DNA from: Agrobacterium leguminum | Lineage (GTDB): Bacteria; Pseudomonadota; Alphaproteobacteria; Rhizobiales; Rhizobiaceae | Assembly (NCBI RefSeq): GCF_015704895.1 | Contig: NZ_JADQWB010000011.1 | Span: forward strand, 1-64,000 | Reading direction: 5' to 3' | DNA: 64,000 nt | Shown here: piece by piece, positions 26,456-34,995 of the stretch | Position numbering within the stretch: the first letter of the stretch is position 1 | Layout of the letters: each line of letters opens with the position of its first letter | The notes under the pieces: model-generated | The model's input: only the letters and a program-made list of their open reading frames with translations | Database searches by the model: none | Told to the model about the DNA's origin: nothing | Translations under genes and position numbers: made by a program

Positions 26456-27889
26456 GTGACGCAGCCGATCAAGTTTCTGGAGCCGCGCGCGAAAGTCGTC
26501 GCAGGCCGCGACCGCATCATAGCGGACCTCAAGGATATTCTGCCGGCGGACTGTCTTGTGCACGAACCGCGCGAACTCGTGCCTTTCGAAACCGATGCCT
26601 TCGTTTCCTATCGCCGCCTGCCGCTGGCCGTGGCGTTGCCGAAAACGACGGAAGAAGTGGCGGCGGTCATGAAATATTGTCACCGTTACGGCATTCCGGT
26701 CGTGCCGCGCGGCGCCGGCACCTCGCTCTCCGGCGGTGCGATCCCGCAAGAGGATGCGGTGGTGATCGGCCTTTCCAAGATGGCCTCGATCCTCGAACTG
26801 GATTTTTACAATCGCACCGCACGGGTGCAGGCGGGCGTCACCAATCTTTCCATTTCCGATGCGGCCGGCGCGGAAGGTTTCTTTTATGCACCGGACCCCA
26901 GCTCGCAGCTTGCCTGCACCATCGGCGGCAATATCGGCATGAATTCCGGCGGCGCGCATTGCCTGAAATACGGCGTCACCACCAATAATCTGCTCGGTGT
27001 GAAAATGGTGCTGGTGGATGGCACAGTGCTGGAACTGGGTGGCAAGCACCTCGATGCTGCCGGCTACGATCTGCTCGCCCTCGTCTGCGGTTCGGAAGGC
27101 CAGCTCGGTATCGTGACGGAAGCGACGGTGCGGCTGATCGCCAGGCCGGAAGGTGCGCGACCGGTGCTGTTCGGCTTCGAGACGTCGGAGGAGGCCGGCT
27201 CCTGCGTGGCCGATATTATCGGCGCGGGCATCATCCCGGTCGCCATCGAATTCATGGACAAGCCGGCCATCGAAATTTGCGAGGCCTTCGCCAAGGCGGG
27301 CTATCCGCTGGATGTCGGCGCGCTGCTGATTGTCGAGGTCGAAGGCTCCGGGGCGGAAATGGACGCCATGCTGGCCGACATCGTGGCGATTGCCCGAAAA
27401 CATGGCGTGAAGACGGTGAAGGAATGCCAGTCGGCCATGGAGGCGGCGGCGATCTGGAAAGGCCGCAAATCCGCCTTCGGCGCAACCGGCCGCATCGCGG
27501 ATTACATCTGCATGGATGGCACCGTGCCGCTCTCCCAGCTTTCCTATGTGTTGAAAAAGACGAGCGAAATCACCGACCGCCTCGGCCTGCGCGTCGCCAA
27601 TGTCTTCCATGCCGGCGATGGCAATATGCACCCGCTTATCCTGTTCAACGCCAACGATCCGGAGGATGCGGCCCGCGCGGAAGAGGCAGGCAATGAAATA
27701 TTGAAGCTCTGCGTCGATGCCGGCGGCTGTTTGACCGGCGAACACGGTGTGGGCATCGAAAAACGAGATTTGATGCGCCACCAATATGGTGAGGCCGATC
27801 TTGCCCAGCAGATGGCGGTGCGTGCGGCTTTCGATGAGGGCTGGCTGATGAACCCTTCCAAGGTGTTTCCGCTGGAGGGGAGGGGATGA
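26456..27889 (+). CDS. glcD: Glycolate oxidase subunit, FAD-binding
   Basis: A 477-residue FAD-linked subunit of glycolate oxidase (GlcDEF), which oxidises glycolate to glyoxylate. The FAD-binding type 4 region includes VVPRGAGTSLSGGAIP (about residues 82-97). The C-terminal oxidase domain has NVFHAGDGNMHP (about 379-390) and GEHGVGIEKRDLM. I chose the GTG at 26456, which has a strong GGAGG 7-8 nt upstream and yields the normal N-terminus; a longer frame from a TTG at 26393 lacks a site. glcE follows after a 240-nt gap containing a long inverted repeat. Confidence 0.94.
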   Translation: MTQPIKFLEPRAKVVAGRDRIIADLKDILPADCLVHEPRELVPFETDAFVSYRRLPLAVALPKTTEEVAAVMKYCHRYGIPVVPRGAGTSLSGGAIPQEDAVVIGLSKMASILELDFYNRTARVQAGVTNLSISDAAGAEGFFYAPDPSSQLACTIGGNIGMNSGGAHCLKYGVTTNNLLGVKMVLVDGTVLELGGKHLDAAGYDLLALVCGSEGQLGIVTEATVRLIARPEGARPVLFGFETSEEAGSCVADIIGAGIIPVAIEFMDKPAIEICEAFAKAGYPLDVGALLIVEVEGSGAEMDAMLADIVAIARKHGVKTVKECQSAMEAAAIWKGRKSAFGATGRIADYICMDGTVPLSQLSYVLKKTSEITDRLGLRVANVFHAGDGNMHPLILFNANDPEDAARAEEAGNEILKLCVDAGGCLTGEHGVGIEKRDLMRHQYGEADLAQQMAVRAAFDEGWLMNPSKVFPLEGRG

Positions 27890-27924
27890 TGGGTGTGGAT
27901 TTTGTGATCTCTGTGGGTGTGGCT

Positions 27925-28084
27925 TACCCCCCTCTGCCCTGCCGGGCATCTCCCCCACAAGGGGGGAGATCGACTCGCCGCGACATCCCGCTAAATTCTC
28001 GAACGACGCGATTGAAACAATGCGCCAGCCTCTTGCCGATCTCCCCCCTTGTGGGGGAGATGCCCGGCAGGGCAGAGGGGGGTA
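27925..28084. repeat. Perfect 48-bp inverted repeat inside the glc operon
   Basis: The arm 27925-27972 (starting TACCCCCCTCTGCCCTGCCG) is exactly complementary to 28037-28084. The loop is 64 nt. Each arm also folds on itself around CTCCCCC/GGGGGGAG. The element lies wholly between the glcD stop and the glcE start. Confidence 0.92.
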
Positions 28085-28130
28085 TCCCTCGCGCAAACGT
28101 CGCTGTCCCATGCCCGGAGCTCGCCGCCCC

Positions 28131-29345
28131 ATGCTGACCCCCTACGCAGAAACCCAGGTCGCCGACATCATCCGCGACCACGCCACCCGAAAAGCCGCGC
28201 TGAAAATCATCGGCGGCAACACCCGCTCCGGTTTCGGCAATGCTATCACGGCAGATGAAGCACTCTCTTCCCGCGCCATGAACGGCATCGTCTCCTACCT
28301 GCCCGCCGAAATGGTCATGACCGTCAAGGCCGGAACCCCGCTCGCCACCGTCGAAGCGGCTCTCGCTGAAAATCGCCAGATGATGGCCTTCGAGCCTATG
28401 GATCACCGCCCGATCATGGTCACCGAAGGTGAGCCGACCATTGGCGGCGTCTTCGCCGCCAATATTTCCGGCCCCCGCCGTTATGTGGCGGGCGCCGCCC
28501 GCGACAGCCTGCTGGGTATCCGTTTCGTCAATGGCAGCGGTGAGGTCATCAAGGCCGGCGGCCGGGTGATGAAGAATGTCACCGGGCTCGATCTGTCGAA
28601 GTTCCTGGCCGGGTCTTTCGGCACGCTCGGTTTCCTCACCGAAGTCACCTTCCGCGTGCTGCCGAAACCGCCGGCGGAAAAAACCGTGGTCGTTTCCGGT
28701 CTCGACGATGAAGCGGCGACGCGCATCATGGCGGCGGCGATGGCGATGAGCGTCGAGGTTTCCGGCGCGGCGCATCTGCCGGAAAGCGTTCGTTCCCGTT
28801 TCATCGATGGCGGATTGCCGGACGGACCGGCGACCATCCTGCGGCTGGAAGGGCTCTCCGCCTCGGTGGAGGCGCGCACGGCCAAACTCCTTTCCGTCAT
28901 GGACCGGGTCGGGCCGTGGGCGCTGCTGGAGGGTGAGGAGAGCAGGCTTTTGTGGCGGCAGGTGCGCGATGTCGCGCCCTATGCCGGACAGGCAGCGAAG
29001 CCCTTGTGGAAAGTCTCGGTCGCGCCTTCGGTTGGTCATCAGCTTGTCGCGGCGCTGCGCATGGAAGCGGGCATCGACGCCTTTTACGACTGGCAGGGCG
29101 GCCTTGTCTGGATGCAGATGGAGGCGGACCCCGAGGCGGATTTGCTGCGCGGCGCGATCCGGGCGCTCGGCGGCGGCCACGCAACTTTGGTGAGGGCGAG
29201 CGATGCGGTGCGCGCCACGGTCGCTGCCTTCGAACCGCGCCCGGCGGCGGAAGCGCTGCTTTCTGCGCGTATCAGGGAGAAGCTCGATCCGGCGGGCATC
29301 TTCAATCCCGGCAAGATGGCCGTAACGATGGAAGGGGCCGTCTGA
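28131..29345 (+). CDS. glcE: Glycolate oxidase subunit, second FAD-type subunit
   Basis: A 404-residue GlcE subunit. It shares the FAD-binding type 4 fold of GlcD but is shorter and ends without the GlcD active-site histidine motif. Visible segments are KIIGGNTRSGFGNAI (about residues 23-37), TVGGVFAANISGPRR-like TIGGVFAANISGPRRY (about 103-118) and GVMKNVTGLDLSKFLAGSFG-like VMKNVTGLDLSKFLAGSFG (about 146-164). The C-terminus RIREKLDPAGIFNPGKM is typical. The ATG at 28131 is preferred; an ATG at 28110 lacks a ribosome-binding site. Only 3 nt separate it from glcF. Confidence 0.92.
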   Translation: MLTPYAETQVADIIRDHATRKAALKIIGGNTRSGFGNAITADEALSSRAMNGIVSYLPAEMVMTVKAGTPLATVEAALAENRQMMAFEPMDHRPIMVTEGEPTIGGVFAANISGPRRYVAGAARDSLLGIRFVNGSGEVIKAGGRVMKNVTGLDLSKFLAGSFGTLGFLTEVTFRVLPKPPAEKTVVVSGLDDEAATRIMAAAMAMSVEVSGAAHLPESVRSRFIDGGLPDGPATILRLEGLSASVEARTAKLLSVMDRVGPWALLEGEESRLLWRQVRDVAPYAGQAAKPLWKVSVAPSVGHQLVAALRMEAGIDAFYDWQGGLVWMQMEADPEADLLRGAIRALGGGHATLVRASDAVRATVAAFEPRPAAEALLSARIREKLDPAGIFNPGKMAVTMEGAV

Positions 29346-29348
29346 ACC

Positions 29349-30650
29349 ATGCAAACATCCTTCACGCCCGAACAACTGGCCGATCCGCATGTGGCGGAAT
29401 CCGAAAAAATCCTGCGCAAATGTGTGCATTGCGGCTTCTGCACCGCCACCTGTCCCACCTATGTCACGCTCGGCAACGAGCTGGATAGCCCGCGCGGCCG
29501 CATCTACCTCATCAAGGATATGCTGGAAAACAGCCGCCCGGCAGACCGCGAGGTCGTCACCCATATCGACCGCTGCCTCTCCTGCCTTGCCTGCACCACC
29601 ACCTGTCCCTCCGGCGTGGATTACATGCATCTGGTCGATCATGCCCGCGCCCATATCGAACAGACATACAAGCGGCCCCTTATGGATAGGCTGATCCGCA
29701 ATCTTCTGGTTGCCGTCCTGCCCCATCCCGCCCGTTTCCGGCTGGCGCTGCATCTGGCCCGGCTGGCACGGCCTTTCTCGGGTCTGCTTGCCAAAGTTCC
29801 GGCGCTGAAGCCGCTGCAATCCATGCTCGCTCTCGCCCCCGCCGCCGTGCCCGCGGCCTCCGCGTCAGCCCGTCCGGGAGAGCGGCCGGCCGAAGGCGAG
29901 AAGCGTGGAAGGGTTGCGATCCTCACCGGCTGCGCCCAGCCGGTGCTCGATCCCGGTATCAACGAGGCGACGTTGCGCCTGCTGGCGCGACTCGGCATCG
30001 AGGTCGTCGTGCCGAAGGGGGAGGGCTGTTGCGGTTCGCTGGTGCATCATATGGGGCGCGAGGAAGAGGCGCTCGCCTCGGCAAGGCGCAATGTCGATGT
30101 CTGGACGCGCGAGATGGAGAGTGGCGGTCTCGACGCCATCATCATCACCGCTTCCGGCTGCGGTACCACCATCAAGGATTACGGCCACATGCTGCGGCTC
30201 GATCCGGCCTATGCCGAAAAAGCCGCGCGGGTCTCGGCGCTCGCAAAGGACATCACCGAATATCTCGCCACCCTCGATCTGCCGCAAGGGCAGAGCCAGG
30301 GTCTCACGGTCGCCTATCATTCTGCCTGCTCCATGCAGCATGGCCAGAAGATCACGCTTGCGCCGAAACAACTCCTGAAGGCGGCGGGTTTTACTGTGCG
30401 CGATCCGGCGGAAGGGCATCTCTGTTGCGGTTCGGCCGGAACCTACAACATCCTGCAGCCGGAGATTTCCGCCAAACTCAAGGCGCGCAAGGTGAAGAAT
30501 ATCGAGGCCACCCGGGCGGATGTCATCGCCACCGGCAATATCGGCTGCATCACGCAGATCGGAACCGGCACGGATATGCCGATCCTGCACACGGTGGAGC
30601 TGCTGGACTGGGCCTATGGCGGGCCGAAACCGGCGAGGCTCTCGGTTTAG
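29349..30650 (+). CDS. glcF: Glycolate oxidase iron-sulfur subunit
   Basis: A 433-residue electron-transfer subunit of glycolate oxidase. Two 4Fe-4S ferredoxin motifs are visible: CVHCGFCTATCP (about residues 25-36) and CLSCLACTTTCP (about 76-87). Two CCG domains follow, marked by GEGCCGSLVHHMG (about 225-237) and GHLCCGSAGTYN (about 355-366). Substrate electrons probably pass to the quinone pool at the inner membrane. It is the last gene of glcDEF; a hairpin repeat lies about 100 nt downstream. Confidence 0.94.
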   Translation: MQTSFTPEQLADPHVAESEKILRKCVHCGFCTATCPTYVTLGNELDSPRGRIYLIKDMLENSRPADREVVTHIDRCLSCLACTTTCPSGVDYMHLVDHARAHIEQTYKRPLMDRLIRNLLVAVLPHPARFRLALHLARLARPFSGLLAKVPALKPLQSMLALAPAAVPAASASARPGERPAEGEKRGRVAILTGCAQPVLDPGINEATLRLLARLGIEVVVPKGEGCCGSLVHHMGREEEALASARRNVDVWTREMESGGLDAIIITASGCGTTIKDYGHMLRLDPAYAEKAARVSALAKDITEYLATLDLPQGQSQGLTVAYHSACSMQHGQKITLAPKQLLKAAGFTVRDPAEGHLCCGSAGTYNILQPEISAKLKARKVKNIEATRADVIATGNIGCITQIGTGTDMPILHTVELLDWAYGGPKPARLSV

Positions 30651-30754
30651 AAACGTCCCGTGGTACTTTCGACTGCGCAACACCCGAGGCAGCTTTCGCG
30701 CACGCACTTTCGGCATCCAGCCGGCGCGCGTCGGCGCGACGAGAAGAGTCTTTC

Positions 30755-30800
30755 CAGCCCAATGACTTGGGCTGACTGGATTCCGGCTCATGGCCGGAAT
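30755..30800. repeat. Double-hairpin intergenic repeat downstream of glcF
   Basis: CAGCCCAATGACTTGGGCTG (30755-30774) and ATTCCGGCTCATGGCCGGAAT-type palindrome (30780-30800) form two adjacent stems, between the convergent glcF and the outer-membrane gene. It may serve as a transcription barrier; no U-tract is seen. Confidence 0.65.
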
Positions 30801-30849
30801 GACGAAGAAAGAGAGCGTCGTCCACGCGGCACGCTCTGGGCCATATCTT

Positions 30850-31509
30850 TTAGAACTTATACGCCACGCCGAAATTCACCGCATTGGTAATGATATCGGT
30901 CTTCAACGAGCCGCCATTGTCGATATCGACGTCGACGAAGGAGTAGGTGCCCTTATATTCCACGAAAGTCGACCAGTTGTCGGTGATGCGGTAGCTGAGG
31001 CCGGCCTGCGCCTGCAGGGTTGCGCCGCCGAACTGGTATTCGAAGGTCTTGCCTGACGGGCGATATACTTCCACATGCGGCACGTTGATGCCGACGCCGG
31101 CGCCCACGTAAGGGGCGATCGGCAGCGATTCCAGCGGAAAACGGTAGAGCGCGTTGAGCGTCAGCAGGTTCAGGCCGTCGGTGAATTCGAAATGCGACCA
31201 GCCGGAACGGGCAAGCGTCTGGTCGTCGGCATAGACCTTGTCATGGGTAAAATCGAGCGAGATGCCGAAATTCCGCAGCTGGCCCTCATCGAACCAGTAG
31301 GTGCCGCGCACGCCCCAATAGGGCGGATTGGAAAACGACTTGCCTTCCCATCCGGCCCGGAAATCCGGCCCGTCGGAAACCTTCACATCGCTGTGCGGCG
31401 CGCTTTGCCAGCCGCCATAACCGGAAATTTCAAATTCGCCCGCGATTGCGGCAGAGAAGGAAACGCCGCTGAACAGCAGGGCGCAAACAAATAAACTATG
31501 GCGCGGCAT
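30850..31509 (-). CDS. Outer-membrane beta-barrel, LpxQ-like lipid A oxidase candidate
   Basis: A 219-residue precursor with signal peptide (cleavage near residue 22, SAAIAGEF) and an eight-strand beta-barrel pattern ending in the outer-membrane-sorting Phe (NAVNFGVAYKF). The segments WQSAPHSDVKV, GWEGKSFSNPPYWGVRGTYW and NFGISLDFTHDKVYA match my recollection of rhizobial LpxQ, the outer-membrane oxidase converting lipid A glucosamine to aminogluconate. The alternative is a general Omp25/OmpW-type porin-like barrel. The gene has its own transcription unit, converging on glcF. Confidence 0.75.
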   Translation of the reverse strand: MPRHSLFVCALLFSGVSFSAAIAGEFEISGYGGWQSAPHSDVKVSDGPDFRAGWEGKSFSNPPYWGVRGTYWFDEGQLRNFGISLDFTHDKVYADDQTLARSGWSHFEFTDGLNLLTLNALYRFPLESLPIAPYVGAGVGINVPHVEVYRPSGKTFEYQFGGATLQAQAGLSYRITDNWSTFVEYKGTYSFVDVDIDNGGSLKTDIITNAVNFGVAYKF

Positions 31510-31576
31510 GAAGTGAATCCAGATTGATATCAGTAATTCACCAAACCGTTTTTTGATAACATTTGAATGACAGAAA

Positions 31577-31610
31577 CGAAAAACGGGCGGTCAGTTGACC
31601 ACCCGTTTTA
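31577..31610 (-). terminator. Rho-independent terminator of the L,D-transpeptidase gene
   Basis: A 13-bp stem AAACGGGCGGTCA/TGACCACCCGTTT (one mismatch) has a minus-strand U-tract. It sits about 165 nt beyond the stop codon of the upstream gene and just before the outer-membrane gene promoter. Confidence 0.7.
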
Positions 31611-31772
31611 AGGCCGTTCCATCATCCCCCTGAGAGAGGTCCGGCTCCTGGCGTCCCCCGCCAAGTTTCATTCCAATGAAGTGAGCCGGATTGTACCGCC
31701 GCAAGGCGGCAATTCAAGCGGATACGCCGCCACACCGGCCCTGAAGCGGCCGGAAAGGCTGCACCGTTGCCG

Positions 31773-32549
31773 TCATATCACAATGACCTTGGTTCCGACG
31801 TTGACGCGCTCGTAAAGATCGGTGACATCCTCGTTGCGCATGCGGATGCAGCCGGAGGAATTGTTGCTGCCGATCGTCCACGGCTGGTTGGTGCCGTGGA
31901 TGCGATAAAGCGTCGAGCCGAGATACATGGCGCGCGCGCCCATCGGGTTCGCCGGGCCGCCTTCCATGAAGGCCGGCAGGTAGTGTCCCTTCCTCGCCTC
32001 GCGGCTGATCATTTCCTTCGGCGGGGTCCAGCTCGGCCATTCCGCCTTGCGGGTTACCTTGTGGGTGCCGGCCCATTCGAAACCGGGCTTGCCGACGCCG
32101 ACGCCGTACCGCCGGGCCTTGCCATCCGCGAGAACGAGATAGAGGAAGCGGTTCGGCGTATCGATGACGATGGTGCCGGGTTTTTCATTGGTCGGGTAGG
32201 TGACGATCTGCGGCAGGAATTGCGGCGCGATCTGGGTGCGCACCGGCGCGTTGGGGCGGACGGCGGCATTCTGCACCCGCGCCGGGCGCTGCGATGTGAC
32301 GCCGGAGCTGGGGCGCTGCGGCATGGCGGCCTGGCGCTGCTGGAAGAACGGCTGGCGTGCGGCAGGCGCACGCGGATAAACCACGGGGCGGACATTGCCG
32401 CGACCGCCGAGCTGGGTGACCCAGGGGGCCGAAAGATCCGGGCTGACGACGACGGGCGGGCGCTCGCGATAACGCTCATTGGCCATGGCGGCCGGGGCGG
32501 CAAAGGTGGAAACGAGGCTCAGCGCCAGAAAAACGGACTTCATCGTCAT
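31773..32549 (-). CDS. L,D-transpeptidase, YkuD family
   Basis: A 258-residue exported enzyme that forms 3-3 crosslinks in peptidoglycan or attaches proteins to it. A signal peptide (MTMKSVFLALSLVSTFAAPAAMA) precedes a Pro/Arg/Gln-rich linker of about 90 residues. The catalytic YkuD domain holds IHGTNQPWTIG and the active-site SSGCIRMRNEDV near residues 220-245. The Cys and His are intact. Agrobacterium peptidoglycan is rich in L,D-crosslinks and this is one of many paralogues. Two in-frame Met codons (32549, 32543) are possible starts. Confidence 0.93.
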   Translation of the reverse strand: MTMKSVFLALSLVSTFAAPAAMANERYRERPPVVVSPDLSAPWVTQLGGRGNVRPVVYPRAPAARQPFFQQRQAAMPQRPSSGVTSQRPARVQNAAVRPNAPVRTQIAPQFLPQIVTYPTNEKPGTIVIDTPNRFLYLVLADGKARRYGVGVGKPGFEWAGTHKVTRKAEWPSWTPPKEMISREARKGHYLPAFMEGGPANPMGARAMYLGSTLYRIHGTNQPWTIGSNNSSGCIRMRNEDVTDLYERVNVGTKVIVI

Positions 32550-32785
32550 CGGGTGGACTCTCTCTGCGGGATGTCGCAACTATGGATTTGCGGGACTGTT
32601 TGCCCGCTTTGCCGGACACGTTCGCACCTCGACGCCAGCGAATCGTAAATGGCTGTTCATTAAAAAGCGCTTGATTAGGGAAAGCTGGATTTAAGGTTAG
32701 CACCCGGTTTTGAAACGTGGTGAATGAGTGGTAAGTGCGCGGTCTGAACCGGTCACGGGCGGGAGCGGAAAAGGGTGGTTGCGGA

Positions 32786-33415
32786 ATGAATGAAGCGGGA
32801 CTTGAAACGGGCGCGGATGGCCTTGTGCGGTGTTTCTGGCAGCAGGGGCTTGCGGATTACAGCCGTTATCACGACGAGGAATGGGGTTATCCCGTCACCG
32901 ACGATCGCCGCCTTTTCGAGAAGATCTGTCTGGAAGGTTTCCAGTCCGGCCTTTCCTGGCTGACGGTTCTGCGCAAGCGGGAGGCGTTCCGTCTCGCCTT
33001 CGCCAATTTCGAATTCGAAAAAGTGGCGGAATTCGGTGAGGCCGATATCGAGCGTTGCCTTGCCGACAAGGGCATCATCCGCCATCGCGGCAAGATCGTC
33101 TCGACCATCAACAATGCCCGCCGCGCCATGGAGTTGCGCGATGAATTCGGATCGCTCGCCCGTTATTTCTGGGGTTTCGAACCGGCCGCCGCAGAAAGGC
33201 CGCAAAGGCTGGACTATGCGACGTTAAGGGCCAACCCCACCAGCGACGCCTCCATTCGCCTCTCGAAGGACCTGAAGAAGCGGGGCTGGAGTTTCGTCGG
33301 CCCGACGACCGTCTATGCATTCATGCAGGCCATGGGTATGGTCAACGACCATATCGAAGGCTGTCATTGCCGCCAGCCGATAGAGGCCATGCGGCGGGAG
33401 TTTGTACGTCCATGA
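32786..33415 (+). CDS. tag: DNA-3-methyladenine glycosylase I
   Basis: A 209-residue base-excision repair enzyme that removes 3-methyladenine. The N-terminal DGLVRCFWQ and DEEWGYPVTDDRRLFEKICL (about residues 34-53), FQSGLSWLTVLRKREAFR (about 55-72) and the C-terminal zinc-binding VNDHIEGCHCR (about 190-200) are all present. Together with the early Cys they give the zinc site. Its stop overlaps the next start as ATGA, indicating coupling to the exported protein downstream. The ATG at 32786 is chosen because the longer open frame lacks conserved sequence. Confidence 0.94.
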   Translation: MNEAGLETGADGLVRCFWQQGLADYSRYHDEEWGYPVTDDRRLFEKICLEGFQSGLSWLTVLRKREAFRLAFANFEFEKVAEFGEADIERCLADKGIIRHRGKIVSTINNARRAMELRDEFGSLARYFWGFEPAAAERPQRLDYATLRANPTSDASIRLSKDLKKRGWSFVGPTTVYAFMQAMGMVNDHIEGCHCRQPIEAMRREFVRP

Positions 33416-33855
33416 AGATAACCTCCCTTCTTCTGGCTCTTACCATGGCCGTGGCCGCCGTGCCGCATGCCTCCTTCGCGGAAGGCCGCAATGTCGACGG
33501 TATCTGGCTCGATGACGGCGAAAGGCTGAAGCAGGTGGCGCTGCCGCCGGCCGGGCCGCTGAAGCTTGACGGCTGGACGCGGCGCGGGCGCGGCGATGTC
33601 TATCGCCTGAAGGTGAAGGCTGGGCAGACGGTGAAGATCGAGCTTGCCGCCTCCAGCGAATTCGTGCTGATGGCGGTCTTCGATTTTTCGACGCCGGATG
33701 AGGACGCGATCTTCTTCAGCGATTCCGAAGGCAAGGTCGCAACGCTGACGCCGAAGGCGGATACGGAATGGCTGATCCGCCCGACGCTCATCCTGGGATC
33801 GCCACGCCGCGGTCTCGGCGCGCATTACACGCTGACGGTCAGCACCGGGAAATAA
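33412..33855 (+). CDS. Small exported protein of unknown function, coupled to tag
   Basis: A 147-residue protein with a signal peptide (MKITSLLLALTMAVAAVPHA, cleavage near SFA). The mature part is beta-rich, for example GDVYRLKVKAGQTVKIELAA and FVLMAVFDFST, with a PPC/C2-like beta-sandwich feel; the domain is only guessed. There is no Cys in the mature chain. The start overlaps the tag stop by 4 nt (ATGA), so it is co-translated with a cytoplasmic repair enzyme. Function unknown. Confidence 0.85.
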   Translation: MKITSLLLALTMAVAAVPHASFAEGRNVDGIWLDDGERLKQVALPPAGPLKLDGWTRRGRGDVYRLKVKAGQTVKIELAASSEFVLMAVFDFSTPDEDAIFFSDSEGKVATLTPKADTEWLIRPTLILGSPRRGLGAHYTLTVSTGK

Positions 33856-33870
33856 CAGCCCGCCCTTTGT

Positions 33871-34914
33871 TTAAGCCGCCTGGGTCAGCACGATCAGGCC
33901 GAAACTCAAGACACCAAGCAGCACGAGCGACAGGCTGGCGGCGACGATGACCTTGCCGCCGGCATGGCGAAGGCTGCGAATATCGACCGAAAGGCCCAGC
34001 GCCGCCATCGACATGATGGTGAGGATGTTGGAGAGTGAGGCGACAGGGCCGATCAGAGCCTCGGGAATGAGGCCGAAGGACCGGGCCATGATCATCAGCA
34101 CGAAGGCGATGATGAACCACGGAACCATCTGCTGCAATCTCAGGCGTTCCGTGCCGGACTGGCCATGGATGACGGAGAGGGCGGCGATGACCGGCCCCAG
34201 CATCAGCACGCGGATGAGCTTGACGATGGTTCCGGTCTGCACGGCGATTGCGCCGAGCGGGGCTGTGGCGGCCAGAACCTGCGGCACGGCATAGACCGTC
34301 AGGCCGGCGAAAATGCCATATTGGGTGGCATCGAGACCCAGAAGCTGCGGCAGGAATGGCATCAGCAGCACGGCGACGACGCCGAGAACCGCGGTGAAGG
34401 CAATCGAGGCGGCGACATCTTCCGGCTTCGCGCCGATGGCCGGTGCGGCGGCGGCGATGGCGGAATTGCCGCAGATGGAATTGCCGCAGGCGATCAGCGT
34501 CGCAAGCTTGGGTGGCAGGCCAAGCATCCGCCCGGCGGCATAGCTGACGATCAGCGACAGGGCGACGATCAGCGCAATGCCGCCGATCAGCAAACCGCCG
34601 GCACCTTTGAGGATGGAAAGGCTCAAGGACGCGCCGAGAAGCGCCACCGCGATTTCGAGCAGCGTCTTGGCGCTGAATTTGATGCCGGCCGAAGCGACCG
34701 CGGGCAGCGACACCAGCGAACGCAGCAGCGTGCCGATCAGAATGGCGAGCACCAGATCGCCGAGCCATGCATGGCCGGCAAGCCGCACCTGAAAGCGCTC
34801 CGCCAGAATGGCGGCGCAGCTGACCGCCGCGCAGATGAGAATGCCCGGCAGAAGCGGGGTGAGCCAGCGAAGCGAGAACTGAAAGGGATGAGCGAGGGTG
34901 CGATGTTGTGCCAT
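33871..34914 (-). CDS. YeiH/YadS family membrane protein, putative sulfate exporter
   Basis: A 347-residue inner-membrane protein with about ten hydrophobic helices. The conserved YeiH family segments are LLEIAVALLGASLSLSILKG, TLIACGNSICGNSAIAAAAP and FAGLTVYAVPQVLAA. The transported substrate in the family is often annotated as sulfate but rests on weak evidence. It is divergent from a LysR gene with a 29-nt palindrome between them, matching the yeiE-yeiH arrangement of E. coli. Confidence 0.9.
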   Translation of the reverse strand: MAQHRTLAHPFQFSLRWLTPLLPGILICAAVSCAAILAERFQVRLAGHAWLGDLVLAILIGTLLRSLVSLPAVASAGIKFSAKTLLEIAVALLGASLSLSILKGAGGLLIGGIALIVALSLIVSYAAGRMLGLPPKLATLIACGNSICGNSAIAAAAPAIGAKPEDVAASIAFTAVLGVVAVLLMPFLPQLLGLDATQYGIFAGLTVYAVPQVLAATAPLGAIAVQTGTIVKLIRVLMLGPVIAALSVIHGQSGTERLRLQQMVPWFIIAFVLMIMARSFGLIPEALIGPVASLSNILTIMSMAALGLSVDIRSLRHAGGKVIVAASLSLVLLGVLSFGLIVLTQAA

Positions 34915-34948
34915 GGCCAGACAATGCCGCAGCGGCCTGTTTTATTCT

Positions 34949-34977
34949 ATCAAATAATATGGCATATATTATTCGAT
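34949..34977. promoter_or_regulatory. Palindromic operator candidate between yeiH-like and LysR genes
   Basis: A 29-nt imperfect palindrome with AT-rich arms, ATC-AAATAATAT and ATATTATT-CGAT. It sits centrally in the 80-nt divergent intergenic region, where a LysR dimer site is expected; it includes T-N11-A spacings. Confidence 0.65.
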
Positions 34978-34995
34978 AAAATCGAATGAAAAGCC

